Positions 1-8,091 of a DNA stretch of 64,000 bases are shown here, in pieces. Positions within the stretch are counted from its first letter, which is position 1, and each line of letters starts with the position of its first letter. The DNA comes from JAJDTQ01 sp963422385 (GTDB lineage: Bacteria; Desulfobacterota; Binatia; UBA9968; JAJDTQ01). The DNA lies in NCBI GenBank assembly GCA_963422385.1, contig OY729432.1, forward strand, positions 310,001 through 374,000. Direction: 5' to 3'. Under the pieces are notes generated by a model. The model did no database searches. It had not been told where the DNA came from and worked only from the letters and a program-made list of their open reading frames with translations. Both the position numbers and the translations under genes were made by a program.

Positions 1-2776
1 CGCGCGTCATGGGCACGAGCGTTCGCGCGAAGTGTGCACGGCTCCGAATCGACAGCAGCGCGCGGTCCTCCAATGCCCAGTCCACCACGTTCTCCAGGAA
101 CTGCAACGAGTTGACGAACCGGTCGTTGGCGGCGGCACGGGAGAGCTGCAGCGTCTGGTCGGTGAACGATTCATTGGACCCGATGAGGATGATGCGGGCT
201 GATTCCGGCGACTTGTCGATCATTCCGGTCACCACCGGCTCATCCTTTTCTTCCGCGGGAGCCTGGGCCTCTTCACCGCCCGAAGGCGCCGGCTTCTCCT
301 CACCCTCTTCCTTGGCCAGCAGCGGCGATTCCTTGCCCGTATAGTAGGAGCGGAAGACCCCCTCCACCACCGCAGCCAGCACATGACCCTTGGGTTGGCC
401 CTCCTTCTCGAATCCGAGATCGGGATGGACCTTGTAGTCGGGATGCACCTTCAGGGAGTCCGACACCCAGGAGGCATCGGAACTCGTGAGCAGCGGCGTG
501 GTGGCGGTGACACCGGGCTCGTCGTCGGGAACCGTGAGCGGCGAAGCCCAGCTCACGGTCAACTGCGGTAGTCTGGCGGTAATGGGGTTATCCTGGTTAA
601 GGCCCGCGCCTCTGACGTCCACGAAATAGGGGTACGGCACGAGCTGGAGCTCGCGGACCGTGAAAGCGCCCGCCTTCCGGTTCACGAATACCGGGAAAGG
701 CTCGTTCCGCGGATCCAGCACCAAGGTCTTCCGGACGGTCAGGCCGTAGTGCTCCAGCAGCGGCTCCAGACCGGAGGTGTGCCGGGAGGCGGCCAGGCCG
801 GCTCGGGTGCGCGCCACGGTATAGGGTGAGGTCAACAAGGCCACGGAGCCGCCCTTCATGAGAAATTGATCCACGGCAAACCGCTGCTTCGGCGTCAGTT
901 CCCTGGGAGCCGCGAGCAACAGCAGATCCACGTTTTCCGGCACCAGCCCGGACTTCAGGTCCACTTCCGCGATGCGATAGTTCTCCCGCAGTTTTTGCGC
1001 CAGAAAGCGGAACTGTCTGTCCGGCGGCCGGGGACGGGTGCCCGGCTGCTGTGGTTCCGGCGGCGGGGAATGGAAACCGATGGTCTTGATGAACCCCGGA
1101 GCGAACCTCCGTAGCGCCGCCTCGACGCTCCGCCGGGCGGCCTCCTGGTTCAGCTTGCCGGGCATGGGCACCTGCACGGTCGTGCCGTTGTTCTTCATGA
1201 CCATGTAGAAGTAGAACCGCTTCGGATCGAAGGGGCCCGCAGCCATGGGCCGGAAGCCGTACCGGTCGGCAAGTTGCTTGGCCACCGCGGCGCCCTTGGC
1301 CTCGGGATCGATGATCTCGTACCTGAACTTTCCTCCGGACTCCTTGCGGAGTTCCTTCAAAGACGCCATCAACTGCGATCTGAAGAGCGCAATGGACTTC
1401 GGCAACTTGTCTTCCGAGGAAATGTACCCCCGGAAGTCCACCGGGTGATCGATGCCGGCGAAGAGCGCTCCGATGTCCTGAAAGCCGTACAGCACCTTCT
1501 TGATGCCCCGGGCGAGGTCGTACTCGAGATTCCGCAAGCGGACTTCCGTTCCTGTCCGTCCCGCCTTTATCTCGATGAGATCCGTGAACCGCAGCACTTC
1601 GTGCTTGTCGCCGTACTGGAGCAGCAGGTCGAAATAGGAGTTGACCAGCGAGGTTTGATAACGGTCGGCGGTCCGGAACGGGATGGGACGGATGGCGTAG
1701 CGCTGGTTGGCCTCCTCCTCCAGATCGGGCTCCTCCCGGGGATCCACGAACTCGGCGCGCACCCGGCCGCCGCTGATGGACTCGATCTCGCGAATGGTAT
1801 CGCGGATCCGGGGCACCAGCGGCGCCAGCACCGGATGGGTCCGGGCGCTGAAATAACCCCGGATGAGCAGCGGCTCCTGCAACTGGCCGATGATGTCGCG
1901 CGTCGCCCGGGAGATGGAGTAGTCCCTTCCCTCGGTGAGATCCACGCGCGCGGTCACGCCGCGATGGAGCCAGAAGTTGGCCAGGACGAAGTTGAGCATG
2001 ACCAGCGCCGTTACCGCCCGCCAGGCCCGGTGGCGCGTCTTCCGCCCCTGCCTCGACCATCTGAGTCGTTCAAGGGAGAATACATTCAGAGCCAGAAAGA
2101 CGCCGACGACACTCACGTAGTAATAGATGTCCCGCAGGTCCAGAATGCCCCGGGTGATGGACTCGAAACGGACGCCTGTAGCCGCCAGACCCAGGTATTC
2201 GGCCCAGTCGTGACCCACCAGGGAACCCAGTGTCAGGGAACCCGGCAGATAGAACAGAAAGCAGATCACGGTGGTGAGAATGAGACTCGCGATCTGGCTC
2301 TCGTTCCTCGAGCTGATGTAGAGGCCGATGGAGCAGTAGGCGGCGGCCAGCAGCAACGAGGCGGTGTAGGCCCCCAGCACCGGACCCCAGTCGAGCCGGC
2401 CCATGAACGAGACCGTTGCCGGGACCCCCACCGTCAGCACCAGAGCGATGGCCACCAGGCCCAGACAAGCCAGAAACTTGCCCAGCACGAGATGGAGCGT
2501 CCTGACCGGCATGGTGAAGAGGAACTCCAGGGTCTCCATGCGCCTCTCTTCGCTCCACATCTTCATGGTCAGTGCCGCGCTGAGAAAGATGAGCAGGATC
2601 GGCATCCACTCGAACAACGGCCTCGCGTCGACGATGTTGCGCGCAAAGAACTGCTCGACCCAGAAGAAGATGAACAGGCACACGGCCGAGAACGTCCCCA
2701 GGAAGATAAACGCCACCGGCGACGAGAAGTAGGTGGAAAATTCCTTCTTCGCAATGCTCCGGATGCTACCCGCCAT
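1..2776 (-). CDS. ABC-2 permease fused to GldG-type auxiliary protein (partial, open at left edge)
   Basis: The frame starting at ATG 2776 stays open to the window edge, about 925 codons, so the C-terminus is missing. Roughly the first 260 residues form an ABC-2 type permease (GldF-like) with several hydrophobic helices. A further helix near residue 265 (ALVMLNFVLANFW) leads into a GldG/ABC_transp_aux-like soluble region containing RVDLTEGRDYSIS. An acidic, proline-rich linker lies late in the visible part. GldF and GldG are usually separate proteins, though permease-GldG fusions are known. The start overlaps the end of the upstream ATPase gene by 11 bp, so the two are probably translated together as one exporter of unknown substrate. 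The gliding-motility name comes from the family; nothing here shows gliding. Confidence 0.8.
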   Translation of the reverse strand, partial: MAGSIRSIAKKEFSTYFSSPVAFIFLGTFSAVCLFIFFWVEQFFARNIVDARPLFEWMPILLIFLSAALTMKMWSEERRMETLEFLFTMPVRTLHLVLGKFLACLGLVAIALVLTVGVPATVSFMGRLDWGPVLGAYTASLLLAAAYCSIGLYISSRNESQIASLILTTVICFLFYLPGSLTLGSLVGHDWAEYLGLAATGVRFESITRGILDLRDIYYYVSVVGVFLALNVFSLERLRWSRQGRKTRHRAWRAVTALVMLNFVLANFWLHRGVTARVDLTEGRDYSISRATRDIIGQLQEPLLIRGYFSARTHPVLAPLVPRIRDTIREIESISGGRVRAEFVDPREEPDLEEEANQRYAIRPIPFRTADRYQTSLVNSYFDLLLQYGDKHEVLRFTDLIEIKAGRTGTEVRLRNLEYDLARGIKKVLYGFQDIGALFAGIDHPVDFRGYISSEDKLPKSIALFRSQLMASLKELRKESGGKFRYEIIDPEAKGAAVAKQLADRYGFRPMAAGPFDPKRFYFYMVMKNNGTTVQVPMPGKLNQEAARRSVEAALRRFAPGFIKTIGFHSPPPEPQQPGTRPRPPDRQFRFLAQKLRENYRIAEVDLKSGLVPENVDLLLLAAPRELTPKQRFAVDQFLMKGGSVALLTSPYTVARTRAGLAASRHTSGLEPLLEHYGLTVRKTLVLDPRNEPFPVFVNRKAGAFTVRELQLVPYPYFVDVRGAGLNQDNPITARLPQLTVSWASPLTVPDDEPGVTATTPLLTSSDASWVSDSLKVHPDYKVHPDLGFEKEGQPKGHVLAAVVEGVFRSYYTGKESPLLAKEEGEEKPAPSGGEEAQAPAEEKDEPVVTGMIDKSPESARIILIGSNESFTDQTLQLSRAAANDRFVNSLQFLENVVDWALEDRALLSIRSRAHFARTLVPMTR

Positions 2777-3716
2777 AGCCACCACCCATCTCTCCCGCTT
2801 CCTTCGCCCACACCTCGCGGAACACGGTCTCCAGGGTGCGCGCCTCCTCGCTCATGCGGTAGAGCTCCCAGCCCCCCTCGACGGCCGCCCTGGCAACGCC
2901 GGGCGCCACCGTCTCCGCCGGGGCTTCGAGCTCGAGGCCGTAGCTCGTCCCGCGCGGTCCGTCCGCTGCCGTGACCAAGCCCACACCCGGGATCTCCCGG
3001 AGCCGTTCGGCCGCGTCGTCGGACGGGTTCCCGAGCCCTACCACCAGCCGATGGGACTGTTGCAGATCACTCAACCGGGCATCCACCGCGATGCGTCCCT
3101 GAACCATGATGATGACCCGTCCGCAGACCGCCTCCACCTCCTGAAGGACGTGCGTGGAAACGATGATGGTCGCCTTTTGACTCAAGTCGCTCACCAGCGA
3201 GCGCATCTGAAAGATCTGCGCGGGGTCCAGGCCGTTGGTGGGCTCGTCGAGGATCAGGATCTCCGGCTCGTGCACGATGGCCTGGGCCACTCCCAGCCGC
3301 TGCTTGTAACCCTTGGAGAGCGTGGCCACCGGGGCCAGCGCCCGGTCCGTCAACCACGTCCGTTCCAGCGCCCGCCTGAGCACGGCCGGCCGGCCGGCGC
3401 GCGGAACCCCGCGCAGGTCGGCCACGTACTCGAGGTAGCGCACCACTGACATATCCGGATAAAGTGGAGCGTTTTCGGACAGATAGCCCAATTTGCGCTG
3501 AATGCTCAGGCGCGCTCCGGAGAGCTGCATGCCGTCGATGACCACCGACCCGGCGGTGGGCTCGATATACCCCGTGAGCATCCGCATGATGGTGGTCTTT
3601 CCGGCGCCGTTGTGCCCCAGAAGACCGACGACCTCCCCTTTCCCGATGGAAAACGAGACGTCGTCCACCGCCACCAGATCACCATACTTTCGGGTGAGAC
3701 CCTCGACTTCGATCAA
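2766..3716 (-). CDS. ABC transporter ATP-binding protein (GldA-like)
   Basis: A 316-residue cytoplasmic ATPase that would energise the membrane partner encoded just downstream. Walker A is GHNGAGKT at residues 34-41, the ABC signature LSKGYKQ at 133-139, Walker B ILILDE at 153-158, and the switch histidine is in STHV near 189. The C-terminal 100 residues after the nucleotide-binding domain match the extension usual in ABC-2 exporters of the GldA/NatA type. Its end overlaps the permease-GldG gene by 11 bp, which supports a two-gene operon. Substrate cannot be predicted. Confidence 0.9.
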   Translation of the reverse strand: MIEVEGLTRKYGDLVAVDDVSFSIGKGEVVGLLGHNGAGKTTIMRMLTGYIEPTAGSVVIDGMQLSGARLSIQRKLGYLSENAPLYPDMSVVRYLEYVADLRGVPRAGRPAVLRRALERTWLTDRALAPVATLSKGYKQRLGVAQAIVHEPEILILDEPTNGLDPAQIFQMRSLVSDLSQKATIIVSTHVLQEVEAVCGRVIIMVQGRIAVDARLSDLQQSHRLVVGLGNPSDDAAERLREIPGVGLVTAADGPRGTSYGLELEAPAETVAPGVARAAVEGGWELYRMSEEARTLETVFREVWAKEAGEMGGGYGG

Positions 3717-3962
3717 GCTGCATCCTCCCGGCCCGGGCTGTTCGTGGGTTCCCGAACGAGATAGAAAATTTTTAACAGATCAGGTGGCGGGGTGCGAGTC
3801 GGGAATCGACAAGTGCCAGGACAATTGGACTGTCCGACTTGTTTATTTGATCCCGCCGGTTTCATGATGGGGTTCCGCAAGGAGAAATCCCTGCAAGGGA
3901 GCGCACTCTCGATGATGCCGGTCAGCGGGCTGTTCTTGTGCTGGATCATGCACTCCTGAAAA

Positions 3963-3981
3963 TGTACTTTTATCATGTACA
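3963..3981. promoter_or_regulatory. Possible autoregulatory operator of the VapBC-type pair
   Basis: An inverted repeat TGTAC-N9-GTACA ends 22 bp before the antitoxin start codon. Antitoxins of this class commonly repress their own operon by binding such palindromes near the start. The stretch 3717-3962 holds no recognisable gene. Confidence 0.35.
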
Positions 3982-4003
3982 CAATACATAGAAGGTGAAC
4001 CTG

Positions 4004-4246
4004 ATGGCAAACGTGACGGGAGCGGCGGAGTTCAAGGCGAAATGCCTTCGTGTCATCAACCGGATGAACAAGGATCGCGAGCCAGTGACGATCACCAACC
4101 GGGGGCGACCGGTGGCGGTGCTGTCTCCCGTGCACGCCCCAGGCGAAAGCCCGTCGATTATTGGGGCGATGCGAGGTTCGGTGCTGGCCTACCACGATCC
4201 ATTCCGGCCTGCGGCCGATCCCTCCGACTGGTCCGCCACGGGATGA
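4004..4246 (+). CDS. Type II antitoxin, Phd/YefM-like
   Basis: An 80-residue protein containing AAEFKAKCLRVINRM and PVTITNRGRPVAVLSP, the signature of prevent-host-death (Phd/YefM) antitoxins: a DNA-binding N-terminus followed by a toxin-neutralising tail. ATG 4004 was chosen over the in-frame GTG 3995 because GAAGG at 3991-3995 sits 8 nt upstream as a ribosome binding site. The TGA stop overlaps the ATG of the toxin gene (ATGA), the classical coupling of toxin-antitoxin pairs. It should neutralise the PIN toxin and repress the operon. Confidence 0.85.
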   Translation: MANVTGAAEFKAKCLRVINRMNKDREPVTITNRGRPVAVLSPVHAPGESPSIIGAMRGSVLAYHDPFRPAADPSDWSATG

Positions 4247-4656
4247 TCGTACTCGATACTCATGCGTTGATCCGGGTCGTAAACGATGACCCAATGCTTG
4301 GAAGCGCTGCCCGTACCGTGATCGACGACACGGTACGAACCGACTTTGTGTTGGTCTCCGCCATTACCGCATGGGAGATCGCCCTGCTGGCCGAGAAAGG
4401 CCGCCTGCATCTCGGACGTGAGGTCGGGGCCTGGATCAAAACGGTCCTCGCCCTGCCAGGAGTACGGCTGGCGCCCATCGAGCCGGAGCGCGCGGTGGAC
4501 AGCGTGCGATTGCCCGGCTCTTTCCACGCCGATCCCGCTGACCGGATCATCGTCGCCACGGCCCGCCATTGGGACGCTCCGCTCCTCACCGCTGACGGCG
4601 CCATCCTCGACTACGGCACTCGCGGTCACGTCCGCACGGCCGACGCCTTGAAGTAG
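4243..4656 (+). CDS. VapC-like PIN-domain ribonuclease toxin
   Basis: A 137-residue PIN domain. Acidic residues expected to bind metal are present: D5 in IVLDTHALI, E45 in TAWEIALL, D97 and D100 in HADPADRIIVATA, and D118 in TADGAI. Length and motif order match VapC toxins that cleave RNA such as tRNA. The start overlaps the antitoxin stop by 4 bp. A longer in-frame start at 4042 exists but would run through the antitoxin, so it is rejected. All catalytic positions look intact, unlike the decayed PIN remnant at 7740-7979. Confidence 0.88.
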   Translation: MIVLDTHALIRVVNDDPMLGSAARTVIDDTVRTDFVLVSAITAWEIALLAEKGRLHLGREVGAWIKTVLALPGVRLAPIEPERAVDSVRLPGSFHADPADRIIVATARHWDAPLLTADGAILDYGTRGHVRTADALK

Positions 4657-4766
4657 CGTCAGCGGGCTTTTCGTTGCCAACCCCCGTTCCAGGCATCCCG
4701 ACCCGTCGCCTGCTTCCCGCTCGCTGACGGGACGCAACTCGACCGCCGAAATGTCATACTGGGGCC

Positions 4767-6362
4767 ATGCGCAAGTTCAACACGGAGGGTCCGGTCATCG
4801 CGGAGGACCATTACTGCATCCCGCCGCTGGAGCGGGTGAACCTCGGCGAGTTTCTGGAGCTGATCAGGGACAAGCGGTACTTCGTGATGCACGCGCCCCG
4901 GCAGACGGGCAAGACATCCACACTGTTGGCGTTGCGAGACTTGCTGAACAGCGGCGCCGAGGGCGGCTTCCGTTGTGTCTACGTGAACATCGAGGTCGCT
5001 CAGACGGCAAGGGAAGACGTGGGGCGCGCCATGCACGCCATTCTTGGCGAATTGGCCGATCGGGCATTGGTGCTGGGCGATGGGTTTCTGGACGAGGTCT
5101 TGCCTGACGTCCTGGAGCGATTCGGCCCCGACCGCGCCCTTGGAGCGGCGTTGACCCGCTGGTGCGAGGCCGACCCGAAACCCTTGGTGCTGCTGATCGA
5201 CGAGGTCGATTCCCTGATCGGCGACTCGCTGATTGCCGTGCTCCGGCAGTTGCGGGCCGGCTACGACCAGCGTCCCGCGCGCTTCCCCCAGACCGTGGTC
5301 CTGTGCGGCGTGCGCGACGTGCGCGACTACCGCATTCGTTCCCATTCCGAGAACGCGGCCATTGCCGGCGGCAGCGCCTTCAACGTCCGGGCCGAATCGT
5401 TGCGTCTCGGGGACTTCACCGAGGCCGAGATGCGTGCGCTGCTGGCCCAGCACACCGAGGAGACCGGCCAGATGTTCACCCCGGAGGCGCTGGAGACGGT
5501 ATGGGAGCAGACCCAGGGCCAGCCGTGGCTGGTGAACGCGCTGTGCCGCAGAGCCTGCTTCGGCAGCGCGGCCGGACGCGACCGCTCCCGCGCGATTACC
5601 GCCGACGACATCCGCGACGCCCGGGAGCATCTCATCCTGAGCCGACAAGTCCATCTCGACCAGCTTGCCGACAAGCTCCGGGAGGACCGCGTGCGGCGCG
5701 TGGTCGAGCCAATGCTGAGCGGCGCCAGCGAGGACCAAGCCTCTGCCCGCGACCTTGAGTACGTGCGCGACCTTGGTCTGATCGCCCGCGACGCTCCTGT
5801 GCGCATGGCCAACCCCATCTACGCCGAGGTCGTGCCGCGGGAGATCATCTGCGTCATCCAAGAGAAGTTGAATCAGGACACCGCATGGTACGTGGACCCC
5901 GACGGCGGCCTCGACGTGGAGAAGCTGCTCGCCGCCTTCCAGACATTCTTCCGTGAGCACTCGGAGCACTGGGTGGCGCGTTTCGATTACACGGAAGCCG
6001 GCCCGCAACTCCTGTTGCAGGCGTTCTTGCAGCGGGTGGTGAACAGCGGCGGACGAATCGAGCGGGAATACGGCCTGGGAAGAGGACGCACGGATTTGCT
6101 GATCATCCGGCCGCAAGCAGGACGTGGGGCGCCGGGGTCTGCGGCGGCCAGATTCGTCATCGAGTGCAAGGTGCTGCACAAGGGGCTGGAGCGGACCATC
6201 CGCGAGGGTCTGGAGCAGACCTCGGGCTATATGGACCGCTGCGCAGCGCAGGCGGGCCATCTCGTGGTCTTCGACCGGACGGTGGAAAAACCGTGGGAAG
6301 ACAAGATATTCCGCCGCGAAGAATCCCTGGACGGACGCGCCGTCACCGTGTGGGGGATGTAA
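4767..6362 (+). CDS. AAA-family ATPase with C-terminal PD-(D/E)XK nuclease domain
   Basis: A 531-residue protein. The N-terminal half is a P-loop ATPase: Walker A APRQTGKTS at residues 43-51, Walker B VLLIDEVDSL at 141-150, and a winged-helix-like region around 280-350. The C-terminal part carries GRTDLLI (D443) and VIECK (E466, K468), the core of PD-(D/E)XK nuclease folds. Proteins of this design are common, poorly characterised and often found in mobile or defence-rich regions. Here it lies between a toxin-antitoxin pair and a dead transposase. It has its own start with no close upstream partner. Role unknown; nuclease activity is inferred from motifs only. Confidence 0.8.
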   Translation: MRKFNTEGPVIAEDHYCIPPLERVNLGEFLELIRDKRYFVMHAPRQTGKTSTLLALRDLLNSGAEGGFRCVYVNIEVAQTAREDVGRAMHAILGELADRALVLGDGFLDEVLPDVLERFGPDRALGAALTRWCEADPKPLVLLIDEVDSLIGDSLIAVLRQLRAGYDQRPARFPQTVVLCGVRDVRDYRIRSHSENAAIAGGSAFNVRAESLRLGDFTEAEMRALLAQHTEETGQMFTPEALETVWEQTQGQPWLVNALCRRACFGSAAGRDRSRAITADDIRDAREHLILSRQVHLDQLADKLREDRVRRVVEPMLSGASEDQASARDLEYVRDLGLIARDAPVRMANPIYAEVVPREIICVIQEKLNQDTAWYVDPDGGLDVEKLLAAFQTFFREHSEHWVARFDYTEAGPQLLLQAFLQRVVNSGGRIEREYGLGRGRTDLLIIRPQAGRGAPGSAAARFVIECKVLHKGLERTIREGLEQTSGYMDRCAAQAGHLVVFDRTVEKPWEDKIFRREESLDGRAVTVWGM

Positions 6363-6384
6363 GCCTCCCACGATAACGGCCCCG

Positions 6385-7200
6385 ACTCTTGTTGACGTTC
6401 CGTCACCGGCTCTGTGGGATAGGGATTGTCATCCAACTCCGAACGGATGGCCAGTCCGCTTCTCGTGGTGGTGTGGCCGATGAGGTTCACCACCGCCTCG
6501 CGGCTCACCAACGGTCGGCCCCGCCAGTTCTCGGTAATGTGGCAAAACATCCGGTGCTCTATCTTGTTCCACTTGCTCGTGCCCGGTGGGAAGTGGCAGA
6601 CGGAAATGCGCAGCCCCACGTCGTCGGCGAATCGCTGCTGTTCCCGCTTTCATAGACGATTGCGGCTGCCGTTGGAGCCACCCCCGTCGGCAGTGCTCAG
6701 CAACCGACTCGCGCCGGGGTAGGCCAGGCTTCCCATGCGATGCCGCCACCTCCGCAACGTCTCCACTGCAAACGCCGCAGTGTCGTGGTCCACCCCTACG
6801 CTGACCCATCCGGCGTCCTTCGCCATATCGTAGAGCCCATAGGAATCGCCTTGCCAAGCACCGTGTCCGGGAAGTCGTGGATCCTCACACGTCGGTTGAC
6901 GTGGTTGAACTGCGCGTCCCGATCCGGATGCCGGCGGCCCTCCAGCGTCTTGCGGTTCGCCTGCAGGCTGTAGCCCGAATCGTGCAGCATACGGTTCACC
7001 GTGCGCTCGCCCGATGCCCTTGCCCCCGCAACTCTTCCGCTAACCGCGCGGCGCTGCTCGATGTCCAGCGCAACGGCCCGCTCCGATGGTGCTCCTCGAC
7101 AGCCGCGCCGCCCGACGGCCAGCGCCGTGAATTTCGCTTCCAACGCTCGTGTCAACCCTTTGTCCACGGCGGATTCAGCATAGCTTCATCCTGCCTGATT
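6385..7200 (-). pseudogene. Decayed ISAzo13-family transposase
   Basis: Fragments in all three minus frames line up with the ISAzo13 (IS630-like) transposase. They run: an N-terminal piece near 7040-7090; RTVNRMLHDSGYSLQANRK; an internal deletion joining NHVNR directly to RVRIHDFPD; then WVSVGVDHDTAAFAVETL ending TADGGGSNGSR before a stop near 6650; and finally LRISVCHFPPGTSKWNKIEH down to about 6400. At least two frameshifts, a stop, and loss of the segment that should hold the first catalytic aspartate show it is inactive. The second Asp (TADGG) and the Glu (NKIEH) remain. This remnant fills the gap between the ATPase/nuclease gene and sixA. Terminal repeats could not be identified. Confidence 0.85.
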
Positions 7201-7225
7201 GTATCCATTTATTTTGGCGAGACGC

Positions 7226-7714
7226 CTAACTCTCGGGATAGTCGAAGAGCACCTCATCGCCACGGGCATAACACGCGACGGACCAAGTGTCTGTTTCGAA
7301 CCTGAGATGGAGCACGCCGCAAGTGGGCAGGTTGGGGACCGGCCGCGGCCCCAGATGATTGGCGAGGTCCGTCAATCCAGGATTGTGACCGAACAGCATC
7401 AACCTCGCTACCGATTCATCCACGCTGCGAATCACACCAAGCAGGTCGGCGACGCCGGCGCCGTAGAGACTCTCTTTCACCACAATGCTTCCGCGCGGGT
7501 AGTCGAGCTTCCCAGCGATGACCCGCGCCGTCTCCAGTGCCCGCACCGCGGGACTCGAAACGATCAGGTCGGGCCTGTTCTTGCACCGCGCCAACCGTGC
7601 TCCCATCTCGGGTGCATCCCGCTCACCCCGCTTGTTGAGAGGTCTTTCACGATCGTCGAGGGTCGCGTCCTTCCAACTCGACTTGGCGTGCCGCACGAGA
7701 ATCAAGTCTTTCAC
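7226..7714 (-). CDS. sixA: Phosphohistidine phosphatase SixA
   Basis: A 162-residue histidine phosphatase. LILVRHAKSSW at the N-terminus contains the phospho-accepting His (H8). The second catalytic His is in LMLFGHNPGL. SixA enzymes remove phosphate from histidine-phosphorylated HPt or PTS proteins in the cytoplasm. Length fits the family, about 160 residues. It stands alone, flanked downstream by the transposase remnant and upstream by a dead toxin gene. Confidence 0.88.
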   Translation of the reverse strand: MKDLILVRHAKSSWKDATLDDRERPLNKRGERDAPEMGARLARCKNRPDLIVSSPAVRALETARVIAGKLDYPRGSIVVKESLYGAGVADLLGVIRSVDESVARLMLFGHNPGLTDLANHLGPRPVPNLPTCGVLHLRFETDTWSVACYARGDEVLFDYPES

Positions 7715-7739
7715 GAGGAACGACCTCCGTGTCCCTGCG

Positions 7740-7979
7740 TCATCCTGACCCTGGTCGGTGGCAAGCGGAAGGGCGCAAAGGCGGTTCAGATGGGTCTCCG
7801 CCGAAAATAGCCTTCGATACGGCCTTTCCGCTCGGCCGCGACCAGGACATTACGCACCTCGTGCCGGAAAAGTCCCGACACGACGCTCTTCTCATGGGAT
7901 ACCCGAACCGTCACGCGCCGCCCTTCTCATCTCGAAGACACCAAGCGAGGGCGACCGAAGCCTCGACGACGACGGCCAT
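7740..7979 (-). pseudogene. Degraded PIN-domain (VapC-like) toxin remnant
   Basis: From ATG 7979 the minus strand reads MAVVVEASVALAWCLRDEK and then stops. A second frame continues with RHEVRNVLVAAERKGRI, and a third resembles the ALPLATDQ segment. These match, in order, the motifs of one VapC subfamily (VVVDASVALAWCxxDE, EVANVLLVAERRGRI, LPIxxD). The first catalytic Asp is replaced by Glu, and stops or frameshifts separate the pieces, so it is not functional. No intact antitoxin remains. With the half repeat at 8038-8091, it accounts for the gap 7715-8060. Confidence 0.6.
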
Positions 7980-8037
7980 CAGGCTCGACCCTCGTCGCGA
8001 GCTTTCCGAAATCGTTGTCGATCAAGCGCCCGCCAAC

Positions 8038-8091
8038 GGCCTCCTTTTCCCTGCCTCTCCCTACCCTTCGCTTACTCGGACGGGCTCCTGG
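8038..8091. repeat. Repeat family A, right-half copy
   Basis: This stretch matches the right halves of the full copies at 41333-41500 and 44064-44231 (shared core CGCTTACTCG and the end GGCTCCTGG). It lies across the 3' end of the racemase-like gene: the last ten codons and the TAG stop are inside the repeat. Confidence 0.8.

Noticed and set aside
597..2060. A 487-codon minus-strand open frame at the left edge.
   Set aside because: Its translation is Arg/Gly/Pro-rich without motifs; the adjacent frame from ATG 2776 gives a clean permease-GldG protein.
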